This document shows, one piece after another, positions 1-7,478 of a stretch of 40,080 nt of DNA; position 1 is the stretch's first letter, and every line of letters starts with the position of its first letter. The notes below the pieces were generated by a model. That model searched no databases and was not told the origin of the DNA. It was given only the letters and a program-made list of their open reading frames with translations. The position numbers and the translations under genes were made by a program. The DNA lies in NCBI GenBank assembly GCA_024281075.1, contig JAMXLK010000046.1, positions 1 through 40,080 on the forward strand. The letters run 5' to 3'. The stretch comes from Vulcanimicrobiia bacterium. Lineage in GTDB: Bacteria; Vulcanimicrobiota; Vulcanimicrobiia; Vulcanimicrobiales; Vulcanimicrobiaceae.

Positions 1-2010
1 CGGAAGCGCATCGACGCTGATGACGCCTAAATAGGCGTTGCCGTCGTGATCGTACGCTTTGCTCAAACGCGGATCGACGCATCCAACGAGACCCGCCTCA
101 ACGCCGTCGATTGAGACGATGGCGGTCTTGCCTGGATGGAAATCGGATCGCGTACCGGCAGCGAAGTCCGCGCTTCGGCCCGTGATGTCGCGAACCAGCG
201 CTTCGCAGTCACCTTTCAAGCGCAAGAAGCACGAGTCGTGCCAGGCCGGCTCGTCCGATCGTTTTGCAGAGAACCCAAACGCCAGGGCGGTTCGTTCGAC
301 GATCTTTTCGTCCACGCGCGCAAAAATCTGCCCCAGTTCGAAGATGTGCGCCGGAACAGCAATGCCGGACAGATACTCGAGCAATCCGGGCACGAGACTC
401 GACCGCAGAAAACGTTGTTCCTCCGAGAGCGGGTTGCGAACTTCGACTGCCGTATCATTCCCTTTTGCTCGCAGCGAGTGTGTGATGACTTCGCGATAGC
501 CAAGTGCGGCGAGCGCGTGCGCAACCTTATTCTCCGTAGCGTACTTCGCGCTCGAGATCTCGTGCGCCGGCACCGACGGAACGACCGCGGCAATGCGTTC
601 GTAGCCTTCGACGCGCGCAACCTCTTCGACCAGATCGGTCGACAAAGTGAGATCGCGTCGCCACGGCGGCGGAACGACGGCAAGCGTTGCGTCACCTTGC
701 GACGTGACGCTGCATCCCAATGCCGTCAGGTGTGCGGAGATCCGGTTTGCCGGGAGCGTCAAGCCGAGCAATCGTTCGACTTCGGCGACGTCAAGCGGAA
801 TCGGCGACGCGGGCAGCAGCGGCGTTCCGAATTCTTGCGGCCGGTAGGCGGTTGCGCCGAAGTCGGACAAGAGCGCAGCGGCGCGCGCGGCTCCCATATC
901 GGTGAGCGCCGGCGCGAGTGATTTTTCGTGACGCGACGAGGCTTCCGTGCGCAAGCCGAGTGCCGCGCTCATCCGTCGAACGCGCGCGCCGGTGAAGTTA
1001 GCCGATTCGAGCACGATCGAGGCGGTCTGCGGTGTGACTTCGCTCGACGCCCCGCCCATGAGACCGGCGAGCCCAAGCGCATGGTCGCGGTCGGCGATGA
1101 CGAGCGCTTGCGGCCCGAGCCTGCGTTCCACGCCGTCGAGCGTAAGGAGCGTTTCACCGGCGCGCGCATCGCGGACGATCAGCGTCGTTCCCGCGACCTT
1201 CTCGGCATCGTAAAAATGAAGCGGCTGACCCGTCTCGAGCATGACGTAGTTCGAAACGTCGACGAGATTGTTGATCGGACGCTGTCCCGCCAGTGCGAGA
1301 CGGACGCGCATCCATGCCGGCGCGGCTTGCACGCGGATGCCGTCGAACCGTTGCGCGACGAAGCGCCGGCAGTCCGGCGACTCGATCGAAACCTGCGGCC
1401 GTTCGTCTGCCGCTTCGTCGCGCTGCGCGGGATTAGAAAACGACGGAAGCGTAAGCGGCACATCGTACGACGCGGCCAGCTCGCGCGCCAAACCGAGGAT
1501 CGACATGGCGTCGGGCCGGTTTGCGGTGATTTCGACGTCGAGCACCGCGGTATCGAGACCGAAAAGCTCCACGACGTCCAATCCGGGTTCGATGGCTGCT
1601 TCAAACTGCATGATCCCGTCTTCGAACCATTCCGGCGGCAACGCGAGCTCCTCGGCCGAAATCATCATTCCTTGCGACGCGACCCCACGCATCGTACGCG
1701 CCTCGATCTTCAGTTGCGGAAGCTGCGCGCCGACGGTGGCGACCGCAATGTGCTGCCCGTTTGCAACGTTGGTCGCGGCAGTCGCAATCGTCAACGCTTC
1801 GCCGCCCGCGTCGACGCGCGCCACGAGCAGCCGATCGGCATTGGGGTGCTTTTCGACGCGTTCGATGCGCGCGGTTACGACACCGGAGATCTTTGGGCGC
1901 CGCTCGATCGCATCGACGGGAAATCCCAGCATCGCGAGCCGCTCGGCGATCGCTTCGGCGTCGGTGGGAAGCGCGACGAAATCGCGCAGCCAGCTTATCG
2001 GAACGCGCAC
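1..2010 (-). CDS. pheT: Phenylalanyl-tRNA synthetase beta subunit (partial, C-terminus outside window)
   Basis: Beta chain of the (alpha-beta)2 synthetase that charges tRNA-Phe in the cytoplasm. The reading frame is open for 670 codons, from a GTG at 2010 to the window edge. It begins MRVPISWLRDFV, the usual PheT opening. An EMAP-like tRNA-binding domain follows (motif KHPNADRL near residue 50), then the B3/B4 editing region and the B5 domain. Family members are about 800 residues long, so roughly the last 130, including the anticodon-binding FDX-ACB domain, lie outside the window. The start is 10 bases after the pheS stop, so the two are co-transcribed. The GTG is preferred because it gives the family N-terminus exactly. 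The long open frames on the opposite strand here are shadows. Confidence 0.95.
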   Translation of the reverse strand, partial: MRVPISWLRDFVALPTDAEAIAERLAMLGFPVDAIERRPKISGVVTARIERVEKHPNADRLLVARVDAGGEALTIATAATNVANGQHIAVATVGAQLPQLKIEARTMRGVASQGMMISAEELALPPEWFEDGIMQFEAAIEPGLDVVELFGLDTAVLDVEITANRPDAMSILGLARELAASYDVPLTLPSFSNPAQRDEAADERPQVSIESPDCRRFVAQRFDGIRVQAAPAWMRVRLALAGQRPINNLVDVSNYVMLETGQPLHFYDAEKVAGTTLIVRDARAGETLLTLDGVERRLGPQALVIADRDHALGLAGLMGGASSEVTPQTASIVLESANFTGARVRRMSAALGLRTEASSRHEKSLAPALTDMGAARAAALLSDFGATAYRPQEFGTPLLPASPIPLDVAEVERLLGLTLPANRISAHLTALGCSVTSQGDATLAVVPPPWRRDLTLSTDLVEEVARVEGYERIAAVVPSVPAHEISSAKYATENKVAHALAALGYREVITHSLRAKGNDTAVEVRNPLSEEQRFLRSSLVPGLLEYLSGIAVPAHIFELGQIFARVDEKIVERTALAFGFSAKRSDEPAWHDSCFLRLKGDCEALVRDITGRSADFAAGTRSDFHPGKTAIVSIDGVEAGLVGCVDPRLSKAYDHDGNAYLGVISVDALP

Positions 2011-2020
2011 GATGCTGCCG

Positions 2021-3052
2021 TCAAGCGAGTTGCGTCAGAAAGTCCGGATCGCTGTTGACGAAGCGGCGAATGTCGTCGACTTCGTACCGGGACAACGCTA
2101 ACCGCTCGACACCGAAACCGAAGGCCCACCCCGAGTAACGCTCCGGGTCGTATCCGACTTCACGCAAGACGTTCGGATGAACCATCCCCGATCCGCCCAG
2201 CTCGATCCAACCCGATCCGCCGCACATGTTGCACGGCGAGTTGCTGCCCTTGCATTTGGGGCAGGTTGTGTCCACTTCGGCGCTCGGCTCGGTAAAGGGA
2301 AAGTACGACGGGCGAAAACGCACGCGCTGATCGCTCCCGAAGAGCTCCCGGCAGAGTCCCGTGAGCATTCCCTTCAGATGTCCGAAATGAATGCCTTCGG
2401 CGACGAGCAGTCCCTCGACTTGGTGGAACTGAAAGAGGTGGCGCGCGTCGACGGCATCGCGCCGAAAGCACTTTCCAGGCGCGACGATCGCGATCGGGGG
2501 ACGGTGCTCCTGCATGGTTCGAATTTGCATGGGTGACGTATGCGGGCGCAGCAGCATTGTGTCGTTGAGCCAAAATGAATCGAAGCTCTCGCGCGCGGGA
2601 TGATCGCTCGGAATATTGAGCGCGTCAAAGTTGTAGTAATCCGGCTCCGCTTCGGGACCGACGACGACGGCAAAGCCGTGGGCGCCAAAGTACGCGCAGC
2701 TTTGCTCGATGACGCGACGGACCGGATGAATCGAACCGAGGTTCGGCGGGATTCCCGGAAAGCTCACGTCGATCGAGGCGGCAAGCTCCGATTCGAATGC
2801 GCGCGCTTGGAGCGTCGTGTGTGCTTCGTCGAGCCGGCCCTCCATCGCGGCCACGGCATCGTTGATCGTTTTGCCGGCATCGCGGCGTTGCGACGCGGGA
2901 AGCGTACCGATCGAGCGGCGGACTTTCGTGACGTCGCCGTTACGTCCCAGAAAGGCGATGCGGACGCTCTCGAGCGCTTGTTCGTCATTCGCACCGGCGA
3001 CGGCCGCGTCGAAACGCCGTCGCAGCTCGTCAAGGTTTTCCGCTAGATTCAA
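2021..3052 (-). CDS. pheS: Phenylalanyl-tRNA synthetase alpha subunit
   Basis: Catalytic alpha chain of PheRS. It has the N-terminal coiled-coil arm, the class II motif 2 region (CFRRDAVDARHLFQFHQVEG) and the motif 3 region (GFGVERLALSRYEVDDIRRF). A cysteine cluster (CPKCKGSNSPCNMCGG) sits between motifs 2 and 3. Start choice: family alignment places the N-terminus at LNLAENLDEL, encoded from a TTG at 3052 (343 residues). An in-frame TTG at 3094 would add 14 residues unlike the family and has no Shine-Dalgarno sequence. A GGAGG at 3088-3092 is separated from the 3052 start by a perfect hairpin (see the separate entry). pheT follows after 10 bases. Confidence 0.93.
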   Translation of the reverse strand: MNLAENLDELRRRFDAAVAGANDEQALESVRIAFLGRNGDVTKVRRSIGTLPASQRRDAGKTINDAVAAMEGRLDEAHTTLQARAFESELAASIDVSFPGIPPNLGSIHPVRRVIEQSCAYFGAHGFAVVVGPEAEPDYYNFDALNIPSDHPARESFDSFWLNDTMLLRPHTSPMQIRTMQEHRPPIAIVAPGKCFRRDAVDARHLFQFHQVEGLLVAEGIHFGHLKGMLTGLCRELFGSDQRVRFRPSYFPFTEPSAEVDTTCPKCKGSNSPCNMCGGSGWIELGGSGMVHPNVLREVGYDPERYSGWAFGFGVERLALSRYEVDDIRRFVNSDPDFLTQLA

Positions 3053-3092
3053 AGCAAAGCGCCCGGTTCGTTCTGCGTTACCGGGCGCCTCC
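3053..3092 (-). promoter_or_regulatory. Hairpin-bridged ribosome binding site of pheS
   Basis: On the minus strand GGAGG (3092-3088) is followed at once by CGCCCGGT (3087-3080), a 12-base loop, and the perfect complement ACCGGGCG (3067-3060). Then come 7 bases and the TTG at 3052. Unfolded, GGAGG is 35 bases from the start and useless. With the 8-bp stem formed, the effective spacing is 7. Structure-bridged Shine-Dalgarno sites are known elsewhere (for example phage T4 gene 38). That this one works the same way is inference. The hairpin has no real U-run after it, so a terminator is less likely. Confidence 0.5.
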
Positions 3093-3133
3093 AAAAAGGC
3101 TGTTAACTAGTGCGGTCGCGGCTGGCTTGTTCG

Positions 3134-3235
3134 TTACGTCGGCGAGGGAGCCGCGTGCAGTCTTCGATAGGCGAGATAGGCGTCAATCGAACCCGTTTGG
3201 GCGAAAAGCCTCCAGAAGAGATTGGACGTTGCCAT
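3134..3235 (-). CDS. YqzL-like 33-residue protein
   Basis: A tiny gene of 33 codons starting with ATG at 3235 and ending in TAA at 3134-3136. An AAGGAG lies at 3247-3252, 11 bases upstream. The peptide begins MATSNLFWRLFAQTG and continues SIDAYLAYRR. This matches the pattern of the small YqzL-like family as I recall it: an aromatic/Trp stretch, then (K/Q)TG(N/S)IDAYL. The family's function is not known to me. It lies between the SpoU methyltransferase and pheS on the same strand, so it is probably in the pheST transcript. Assignment rests on the short motif only. Confidence 0.6.
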   Translation of the reverse strand: MATSNLFWRLFAQTGSIDAYLAYRRLHAAPSPT

Positions 3236-3279
3236 GCGTTTGCAGTCTCCTTCTGAGCCGTCGGCTCCGGGGCGGCCCA

Positions 3280-4128
3280 TTAACGTCGCCTGATTGTACC
3301 ATGCGACTTTTTAGCGCGGTAGTCTTGACTTTTTGGGGCCAAAACACTGTCTTGACAAGTTTGCGCGAGGGCCGCCTCGTACAGGGCGATTGAGCCTGCG
3401 ACCGCTGCGCTGAGGCTCTCGGCGTGACCCTGCATCGGGATGGCGAGCACTCGCTTGCAATGCGGTTCCCAAGCGCCGAGACCGCGGCGCTCGTGCCCAA
3501 CGACGAGGGCAATCGGCGGCGTGACGTGCTCCCGGGCGAACGGCGTTCCGGCAGCCGCCAGCCCGACGATGCTGACGCCGGCGGCTGCCGCCGCCTCAGC
3601 CGTCTCGTCAGGACCGGCGACCGCGAGCGCTAGCCGAAAAACCGCGCCCATCGAGCCGCGCACGACCTTGGGGTGAAACGGATCCACCCCTAGGCGTCCG
3701 AAGAGGACGCCGCGCGCGCCGAAGGCATCGGCCGAACGAAGCAACGTACCCGCATTCGCCGGGTCGTTGAGATCGGCCAAGACGAGGCTGCGATTCCCGT
3801 CGAAGAGCGCCGATGGCGTGCGAAGGCGGACCGGCGCGACCGCAACGATGCCGCTCGGCGTCGCGACGTCCGAAATGGCGCCGATCGCGCTTTCCGGCAC
3901 GATGAAGACGGGCGTTCCGCTCGCCTCCACCTCGTGAACCAGCTGCGTGACGTTGTACGCCGTCTGCGTTACGTACAGCTCGGCGATCGGGAACGGCGCG
4001 GCGGCGGCTTCTTCGAGCAGCGTTGGTCCTTCGAATGCGAAGCGCTGCTGCTCGCGGCGTCCTTTCACCGAACGCAGCGCCCGCACCGCACTCAGTCGGG
4101 CGGCGTGTGCCCCTAACCGCGTCGCCAT
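3280..4128 (-). CDS. TrmH/SpoU-family RNA 2'-O-ribose methyltransferase
   Basis: A 282-residue SPOUT-class enzyme expected to transfer methyl from AdoMet to a ribose 2'-OH in 23S rRNA or tRNA. An N-terminal substrate-binding domain (about 1-100) includes FAFEGPTLLEEA. The knotted catalytic domain follows with motif 1 (NDPANAGTLLRSADAFGA, 121-138), motif 2 (GHERRGLG, 211-218) and motif 3 (IPMQGHAESLSAAVA, 230-244). Asn of the canonical ESLN is Ser here. The ATG at 4128 gives a normal N-terminus; the open frame upstream of it is not part of the gene. A gene of this family precedes pheS in Bacillus (ysgA), supporting the context. The exact target base cannot be read from the sequence. Confidence 0.88.
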   Translation of the reverse strand: MATRLGAHAARLSAVRALRSVKGRREQQRFAFEGPTLLEEAAAAPFPIAELYVTQTAYNVTQLVHEVEASGTPVFIVPESAIGAISDVATPSGIVAVAPVRLRTPSALFDGNRSLVLADLNDPANAGTLLRSADAFGARGVLFGRLGVDPFHPKVVRGSMGAVFRLALAVAGPDETAEAAAAAGVSIVGLAAAGTPFAREHVTPPIALVVGHERRGLGAWEPHCKRVLAIPMQGHAESLSAAVAGSIALYEAALAQTCQDSVLAPKSQDYRAKKSHGTIRRR

Positions 4129-4328
4129 CGGGCGGTCACCCAAGCGCGCGTGCCGATCATCACCAGGCCCGCGAAGATTGCAGCCAGCATCACGGCGACT
4201 TTGTCGTTGAAGTGATGCGGAACGAGCATTCGAAGCAGTGCGTAAACGGCGGCGATGAACACGGCCAAAAAGTATGCGAGCCAGCCGAACTCGGAGGAAA
4301 CGGACGATGACGGTTTTCGCACCTGCAC
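4113..4328 (-). CDS. Small two-helix membrane protein, unknown
   Basis: About 71 residues if it starts at GTG 4328 (69 if at GTG 4322; neither has a good Shine-Dalgarno). Two hydrophobic segments are visible: WLAYFLAVFIAAVYALL and VAVMLAAIFAGLVMIG, separated by a short charged loop and followed by an Arg-rich tail (RAWVTARWRRG). Its last 16 bases overlap the start of the methyltransferase gene, suggesting translational coupling. I do not recognise the family. The upstream part of the same open frame lies opposite the Nudix gene and is not protein-like. It could be a chance frame, but the hydrophobic pattern argues otherwise. Confidence 0.5.
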   Translation of the reverse strand: MQVRKPSSSVSSEFGWLAYFLAVFIAAVYALLRMLVPHHFNDKVAVMLAAIFAGLVMIGTRAWVTARWRRG

Positions 4329-4370
4329 TGGTACGAGGGCGAACCAGACCGTTCCGCCAAGCCGCTGGCG

Positions 4371-4925
4371 ATGGAAGCACTGCCGCAGGTCGCCGATTCG
4401 CAACGCGTCTTTCAAGGGCGGGTTTTCCGCGTTCGAGTCGACCGCATTCGCTACCCCGACGGCGCTGAACACCGGGTCGACGTCGTCGAGCACGGCGCTT
4501 CGCTTGCGATCGTTGCGACGCCGTCGCGCGACGAGCTCGTGCTGGTGCGGCAGTATCGCCACCCCGCGCGTTCGATGCTCTGGGAGATACCTGCCGGCAC
4601 TGCCGAGCCGGGCGAAACGGTGGTCGATGGCGCCCGGCGTGAGCTGCGGGAAGAGACCGGCTTTTCGGCCGCACGAATCGCGCCGATCGGATCGTTTTGG
4701 ATGACGCCCGGCTTCTGTTCGGAGCTCATGCACTTCTTCCACGCGGACGAGTTGTCGGCGGGCGAGCCGTCGTTCGATGACGACGAGCGCATCGAGCTCG
4801 GCGTCTTCACCATTCGCGCGGCATGGCGGTTGGTCGCTGACGGAGTTGCCGACGCAAAAACCGTCCTAGCTCTGCTTTGGCTGCAGGGCGGGGAAGATAA
4901 AATTGGAAGTGACTTTGGTCGATAG
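4371..4925 (+). CDS. Nudix hydrolase, ADP-ribose pyrophosphatase type
   Basis: A 184-residue cytosolic hydrolase of nucleoside-diphosphate-linked compounds, most like the ADP-ribose pyrophosphatase (NudF) group. The Nudix box is complete: G-TAEPG-E, then the REL-REE-TGF core (about residues 76-98). It is preceded by the typical LVRQYRHPARSMLWEIPAG segment, which positions the adenine side in this group. The SFWMTPGFCSE loop after the box is also typical. The ATG at 4371 is 42 bases from the divergent membrane-protein start at 4328. The following gene begins 103 bases later on the same strand. Confidence 0.88.
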   Translation: MEALPQVADSQRVFQGRVFRVRVDRIRYPDGAEHRVDVVEHGASLAIVATPSRDELVLVRQYRHPARSMLWEIPAGTAEPGETVVDGARRELREETGFSAARIAPIGSFWMTPGFCSELMHFFHADELSAGEPSFDDDERIELGVFTIRAAWRLVADGVADAKTVLALLWLQGGEDKIGSDFGR

Positions 4926-5028
4926 TTACTGGTAGGTACCGCAGCCTTTTCGAAGGTGGCTATCGAAGGTAACGCTTGCGCCGTCGTTGTTGCTACCGAC
5001 GCGGTGCTTTCGGTCTTGGAGGTACGTG

Positions 5029-5301
5029 GTGGACATACCTAGCGACATTGATGCCGTTCTCAAACGACTGCTGGAGCGCAATCGTGATGGCGAGCACTCA
5101 GTGCTGGCGCCTGAAGACGAGAGTTACTTGAACTCGCTGATTGTATCGGTTCGCGGAGGACGCCGCGCGGTGTTAATCGTCGAGGATGCCGACGAGCATC
5201 TCCGTTATATGTTCAGCAACGCCACGCGGGCGGAAGCCGTCACGATGTTGGGTAAAGTCGTCGAAGCGACTGGTCGAAGACTCGCCGACGGAGACGATTA
5301 G
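5029..5301 (+). CDS. Small soluble protein, unknown
   Basis: 90 residues, starting MDIPSDIDAVLKRLLERN. The GTG at 5029 is chosen because GGAGG (5018-5022) lies 6 bases upstream; an adjacent GTG at 5026 is the alternative. The protein is acidic with a predicted helix at each end and a beta-rich centre (LIVSVRGGRRAVLIVEDADEHL). It has no signal peptide, membrane segment or cysteine. I do not recognise it. It ends 6 bases before the stop of the convergent serine-hydrolase-like gene, with no room for a terminator between them. Confidence 0.7.
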   Translation: MDIPSDIDAVLKRLLERNRDGEHSVLAPEDESYLNSLIVSVRGGRRAVLIVEDADEHLRYMFSNATRAEAVTMLGKVVEATGRRLADGDD

Positions 5302-5307
5302 CCCATT

Positions 5308-6717
5308 TTAGGAAACTAACGTAAGACCGTCGATCTTCCCGTTCGGCGCGACTTCGAACCTGTAACGGTATTGTGCGCGCGGGAAGCGCACTAAAAACTC
5401 GTAGACGGTATCGCCGTTGGGCTCGACCGTACTCGAGATCGGCACCATCGCTTGCAGCCGTCCAAGGGCGGCGATGTTTTCGTGCGCCACGAGATCGTCG
5501 GTCAGGTACGCGCTGAACCCGGGCGTCAGCTCCGAGCGGTCGAGCCGGCGTGATGCCAAGCGCGCAAGCCACTCTTTCGCTCTTGCGACAACGGGGTTGT
5601 CGAGCTCGGCGGACTTCCGCGGAACGAGGACGTCCAGAATGCGAGCGCCCACCGCTTCGGGAACGGTTACGCCGCGCGCCGCGTCGGCATTGGAAAGTAC
5701 GATGACGCCGACATGCTGATTTGGTAAGAGCGCATTGAACGCGCGATAACCCGGAAGCGTGCCGTTGCTCCACACGAACTCTTGACCGCCGCGCCGGTCA
5801 ACCACCCATCCCATGCCGTAGCGCGTCTGACCTTGGATCGTGGGCGGCGTGAACATCGTACGCATCGCATCGACGCGCAGCAGAACCGGCATCTCGATAT
5901 CCCATTTGGCAAGATCGTCGATCGTCGAGACCAATCCCGAATCGCCGCCCAGCCACGCGGGATCCCAGACCGGCGCGGGCTCGAATCCCGCAGCGGTCTT
6001 AACGTACCCGATCGCGTGCGCCGGGGAGATTCCGCTGTCGCCGGCGAGGAACGAATTGCCCATAACCAGCGGGATGAAGATGTGCTGCTCCAGGTAGTCC
6101 GAGAGCGTCACGCCGCTCGTGCGTTGTACGATCAGTCCCGCCAACAGATAGTTGAGCGGATTCTTGTCATAGACATTGCCCGGCGCGGCTCTGGGCTTCA
6201 TGGTGTCTACCGCGGCCAGAAGCGTCGCGAACTTGATCGTTTGCGTAAAGTCGTTCGGAATGCCCGGCGCACCAACGTAGTTGGGAAGCCCCGAGGTTTG
6301 CGTGAGCAGCTGCGCGATCGTTACGCCCGTACCGAGGCGGAACTCGGGTACGTACTTCGAGACGCTGTCGTCGAGCTTCAGTTTGCCGTCCTGCGCCAGC
6401 AGCAAAATCGCCGCCGCTGTAAATTGGGCAGTTAGGCCGCCGCAGAAAAACTCCGTCGTGGGGGTCATTGCGGCGTGCGGCGAGATCGTCGCAAAGCCGA
6501 AACCGCGGTCGTAGACTAATTTTCCGTCCTGGACGACCCCAACGGCAATCCCCGGTGTGCGGCCCGCGTGAATCTCGTCAATGGCAATGCGATCGATCCG
6601 GTCCGCGGTCGTCTTGGTGAACGCAACGGCGGTCTCGGCGCGAGCCGTTCCTGGTGCGACCTGAGCGGAAATACCGACGATTAAAGCCGTCGCAAAGAAC
6701 GCGGCAGAACGGGCCAT
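5308..6717 (-). CDS. Secreted beta-lactamase-fold (serine hydrolase family) protein with degenerate active site
   Basis: 469 residues: an N-terminal signal peptide (about 1-27, ending TARA), a beta-lactamase/PBP-like domain to about residue 350, and a C-terminal beta-rich extension. Family landmarks are clear: TPGIAVGVVQDGKLVYDRGFG, FTAAAILLLAQDGKL, IAQLLTQTSGLPNY, and NYLLAGLIVQRTSG. All three catalytic motifs are altered. SxxK is G94-L-T-A97, YxN aligns with K185-N-P187, and HxG is S317-N-G319. The fold looks intact, without frameshift, so it is probably a binding or regulatory protein rather than a hydrolase. A TATAAT lies 7 bases before the ATG (see promoter entry). Confidence 0.85.
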   Translation of the reverse strand: MARSAAFFATALIVGISAQVAPGTARAETAVAFTKTTADRIDRIAIDEIHAGRTPGIAVGVVQDGKLVYDRGFGFATISPHAAMTPTTEFFCGGLTAQFTAAAILLLAQDGKLKLDDSVSKYVPEFRLGTGVTIAQLLTQTSGLPNYVGAPGIPNDFTQTIKFATLLAAVDTMKPRAAPGNVYDKNPLNYLLAGLIVQRTSGVTLSDYLEQHIFIPLVMGNSFLAGDSGISPAHAIGYVKTAAGFEPAPVWDPAWLGGDSGLVSTIDDLAKWDIEMPVLLRVDAMRTMFTPPTIQGQTRYGMGWVVDRRGGQEFVWSNGTLPGYRAFNALLPNQHVGVIVLSNADAARGVTVPEAVGARILDVLVPRKSAELDNPVVARAKEWLARLASRRLDRSELTPGFSAYLTDDLVAHENIAALGRLQAMVPISSTVEPNGDTVYEFLVRFPRAQYRYRFEVAPNGKIDGLTLVS

Positions 6718-6724
6718 TATTCAG

Positions 6725-6730
6725 ATTATA
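6725..6730 (-). promoter_or_regulatory. -10 box for a probable leaderless transcript
   Basis: A perfect TATAAT on the minus strand ends 7 bases before the ATG at 6717, so transcription would start at or next to the A of the ATG. No Shine-Dalgarno lies in front of that ATG and no good -35 hexamer is seen 16-18 bases upstream. This is the layout of leaderless genes in Deinococcus and actinobacteria. It is inferred from sequence only. Confidence 0.5.
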
Positions 6731-6828
6731 TACCGCGAAGCTGAGCGACCGCTAGGCAGACAGGGTCAAAAGTTCTTCAAGCCGCGGTTTTTCGAGCGAA
6801 TGCCGCCGATCCGCCGAACGTCTGGACG

Positions 6829-6871
6829 AAAAAGCGCGGCCCCAACCGGCTTTTCTTCGGCGGGCCGCGCT
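6829..6871 (-). terminator. Rho-independent terminator after rplT
   Basis: On the minus strand AGCGCGGCCC (6871-6862) pairs perfectly with GGGCCGCGCT (6842-6833) across a 19-base loop, followed by TTTTT (6833-6829). It lies 26 bases after the rplT stop and would end the infC-rpmI-rplT transcript. Confidence 0.88.
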
Positions 6872-6897
6872 AAACTAAGGAGCGGCAGTGCGCGCGG

Positions 6898-7257
6898 CTA
6901 CTTTTGCATCGCTTGCTTCGCCATATTCAAGAGCGCGCCAAAAGCCTGCTCATTCGAAACGGCGAGGTCGGCCAGCGCCTTGCGGTTCAGCGTGACGCCA
7001 GACTTCTTTAACCCGTGCATAAATACCGAGTACGACAGTCCCTCGCGGCGTACCGCGGCATTGATCCGGCTTATCCAAAGCGACCGAAAATCGCGCTTGC
7101 GAACGCGTCGATCGCGGAATGCGTACGCCAAGGATTTCAGGAGCGCTTCGTTGGCGACCCGATAGTTGCGGCGGCGAGCGGCGCGAAAACCCTTGACGAG
7201 TTTCATCACCTTGCGGCTTGATTTCCGACCGCCGACTCCGCGTTTGATGCGAGCCAT
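6898..7257 (-). CDS. rplT: 50S ribosomal protein L20
   Basis: 119 residues, full family length. It has the basic N-terminal extension (MARIKRGVGGRKSSRKVMKL) and the globular domain (RRVRKRDFRSLWISRINAA, GLSYSVFMHGLKKSGVTLNRKALADLA). L20 binds 23S rRNA early in 50S assembly and in several bacteria represses its own operon by binding the mRNA. GGGAGG lies 9 bases before the ATG. It is the last gene of infC-rpmI-rplT, 14 bases after rpmI. Confidence 0.98.
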   Translation of the reverse strand: MARIKRGVGGRKSSRKVMKLVKGFRAARRRNYRVANEALLKSLAYAFRDRRVRKRDFRSLWISRINAAVRREGLSYSVFMHGLKKSGVTLNRKALADLAVSNEQAFGALLNMAKQAMQK

Positions 7258-7271
7258 GCTGCAGAACCTCC

Positions 7272-7478
7272 CTAAACCAGATACGGAATCGTAGGAGCCA
7301 ACCGCTTCAGGTCGCCCTTGAAGGTCGGTTGATCTTTACGGAACTTGCGTTTGCGTTTGCGCGACTTCTTGCTGAGGATATGGCCGCAGCCGTCAAACTG
7401 ATGACGGTGCAGGACTTTGCCCGTCGCGCTCACCTTCACGCGTTTCGCGGTTCCCCGGTGGGTTCGTATCTTTGGCAC
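7272..7478 (-). CDS. rpmI: 50S ribosomal protein L35
   Basis: 68 residues, highly basic, with the family opening PKIRTHRGTAKRVKVSATGK and the HILSKKSRKRKR core. The start is GTG at 7478, with AAGGAG 7 bases upstream. Its first 86 bases overlap the end of infC in another frame, so its ribosome binding site lies inside infC. rplT follows. Confidence 0.97.
   Translation of the reverse strand: MPKIRTHRGTAKRVKVSATGKVLHRHQFDGCGHILSKKSRKRKRKFRKDQPTFKGDLKRLAPTIPYLV

Noticed and set aside
928-2058. Long open frames on the plus strand opposite pheT (up to 376 codons)
   Set aside because: They lie antisense to a complete PheT reading frame, are Arg-rich with no recognisable domain, and are typical of high-GC shadow frames.
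3280-4674. A 464-residue methyltransferase
   Set aside because: The first 182 codons are antisense to the Nudix gene and not protein-like; the ATG at 4128 gives the normal family length.
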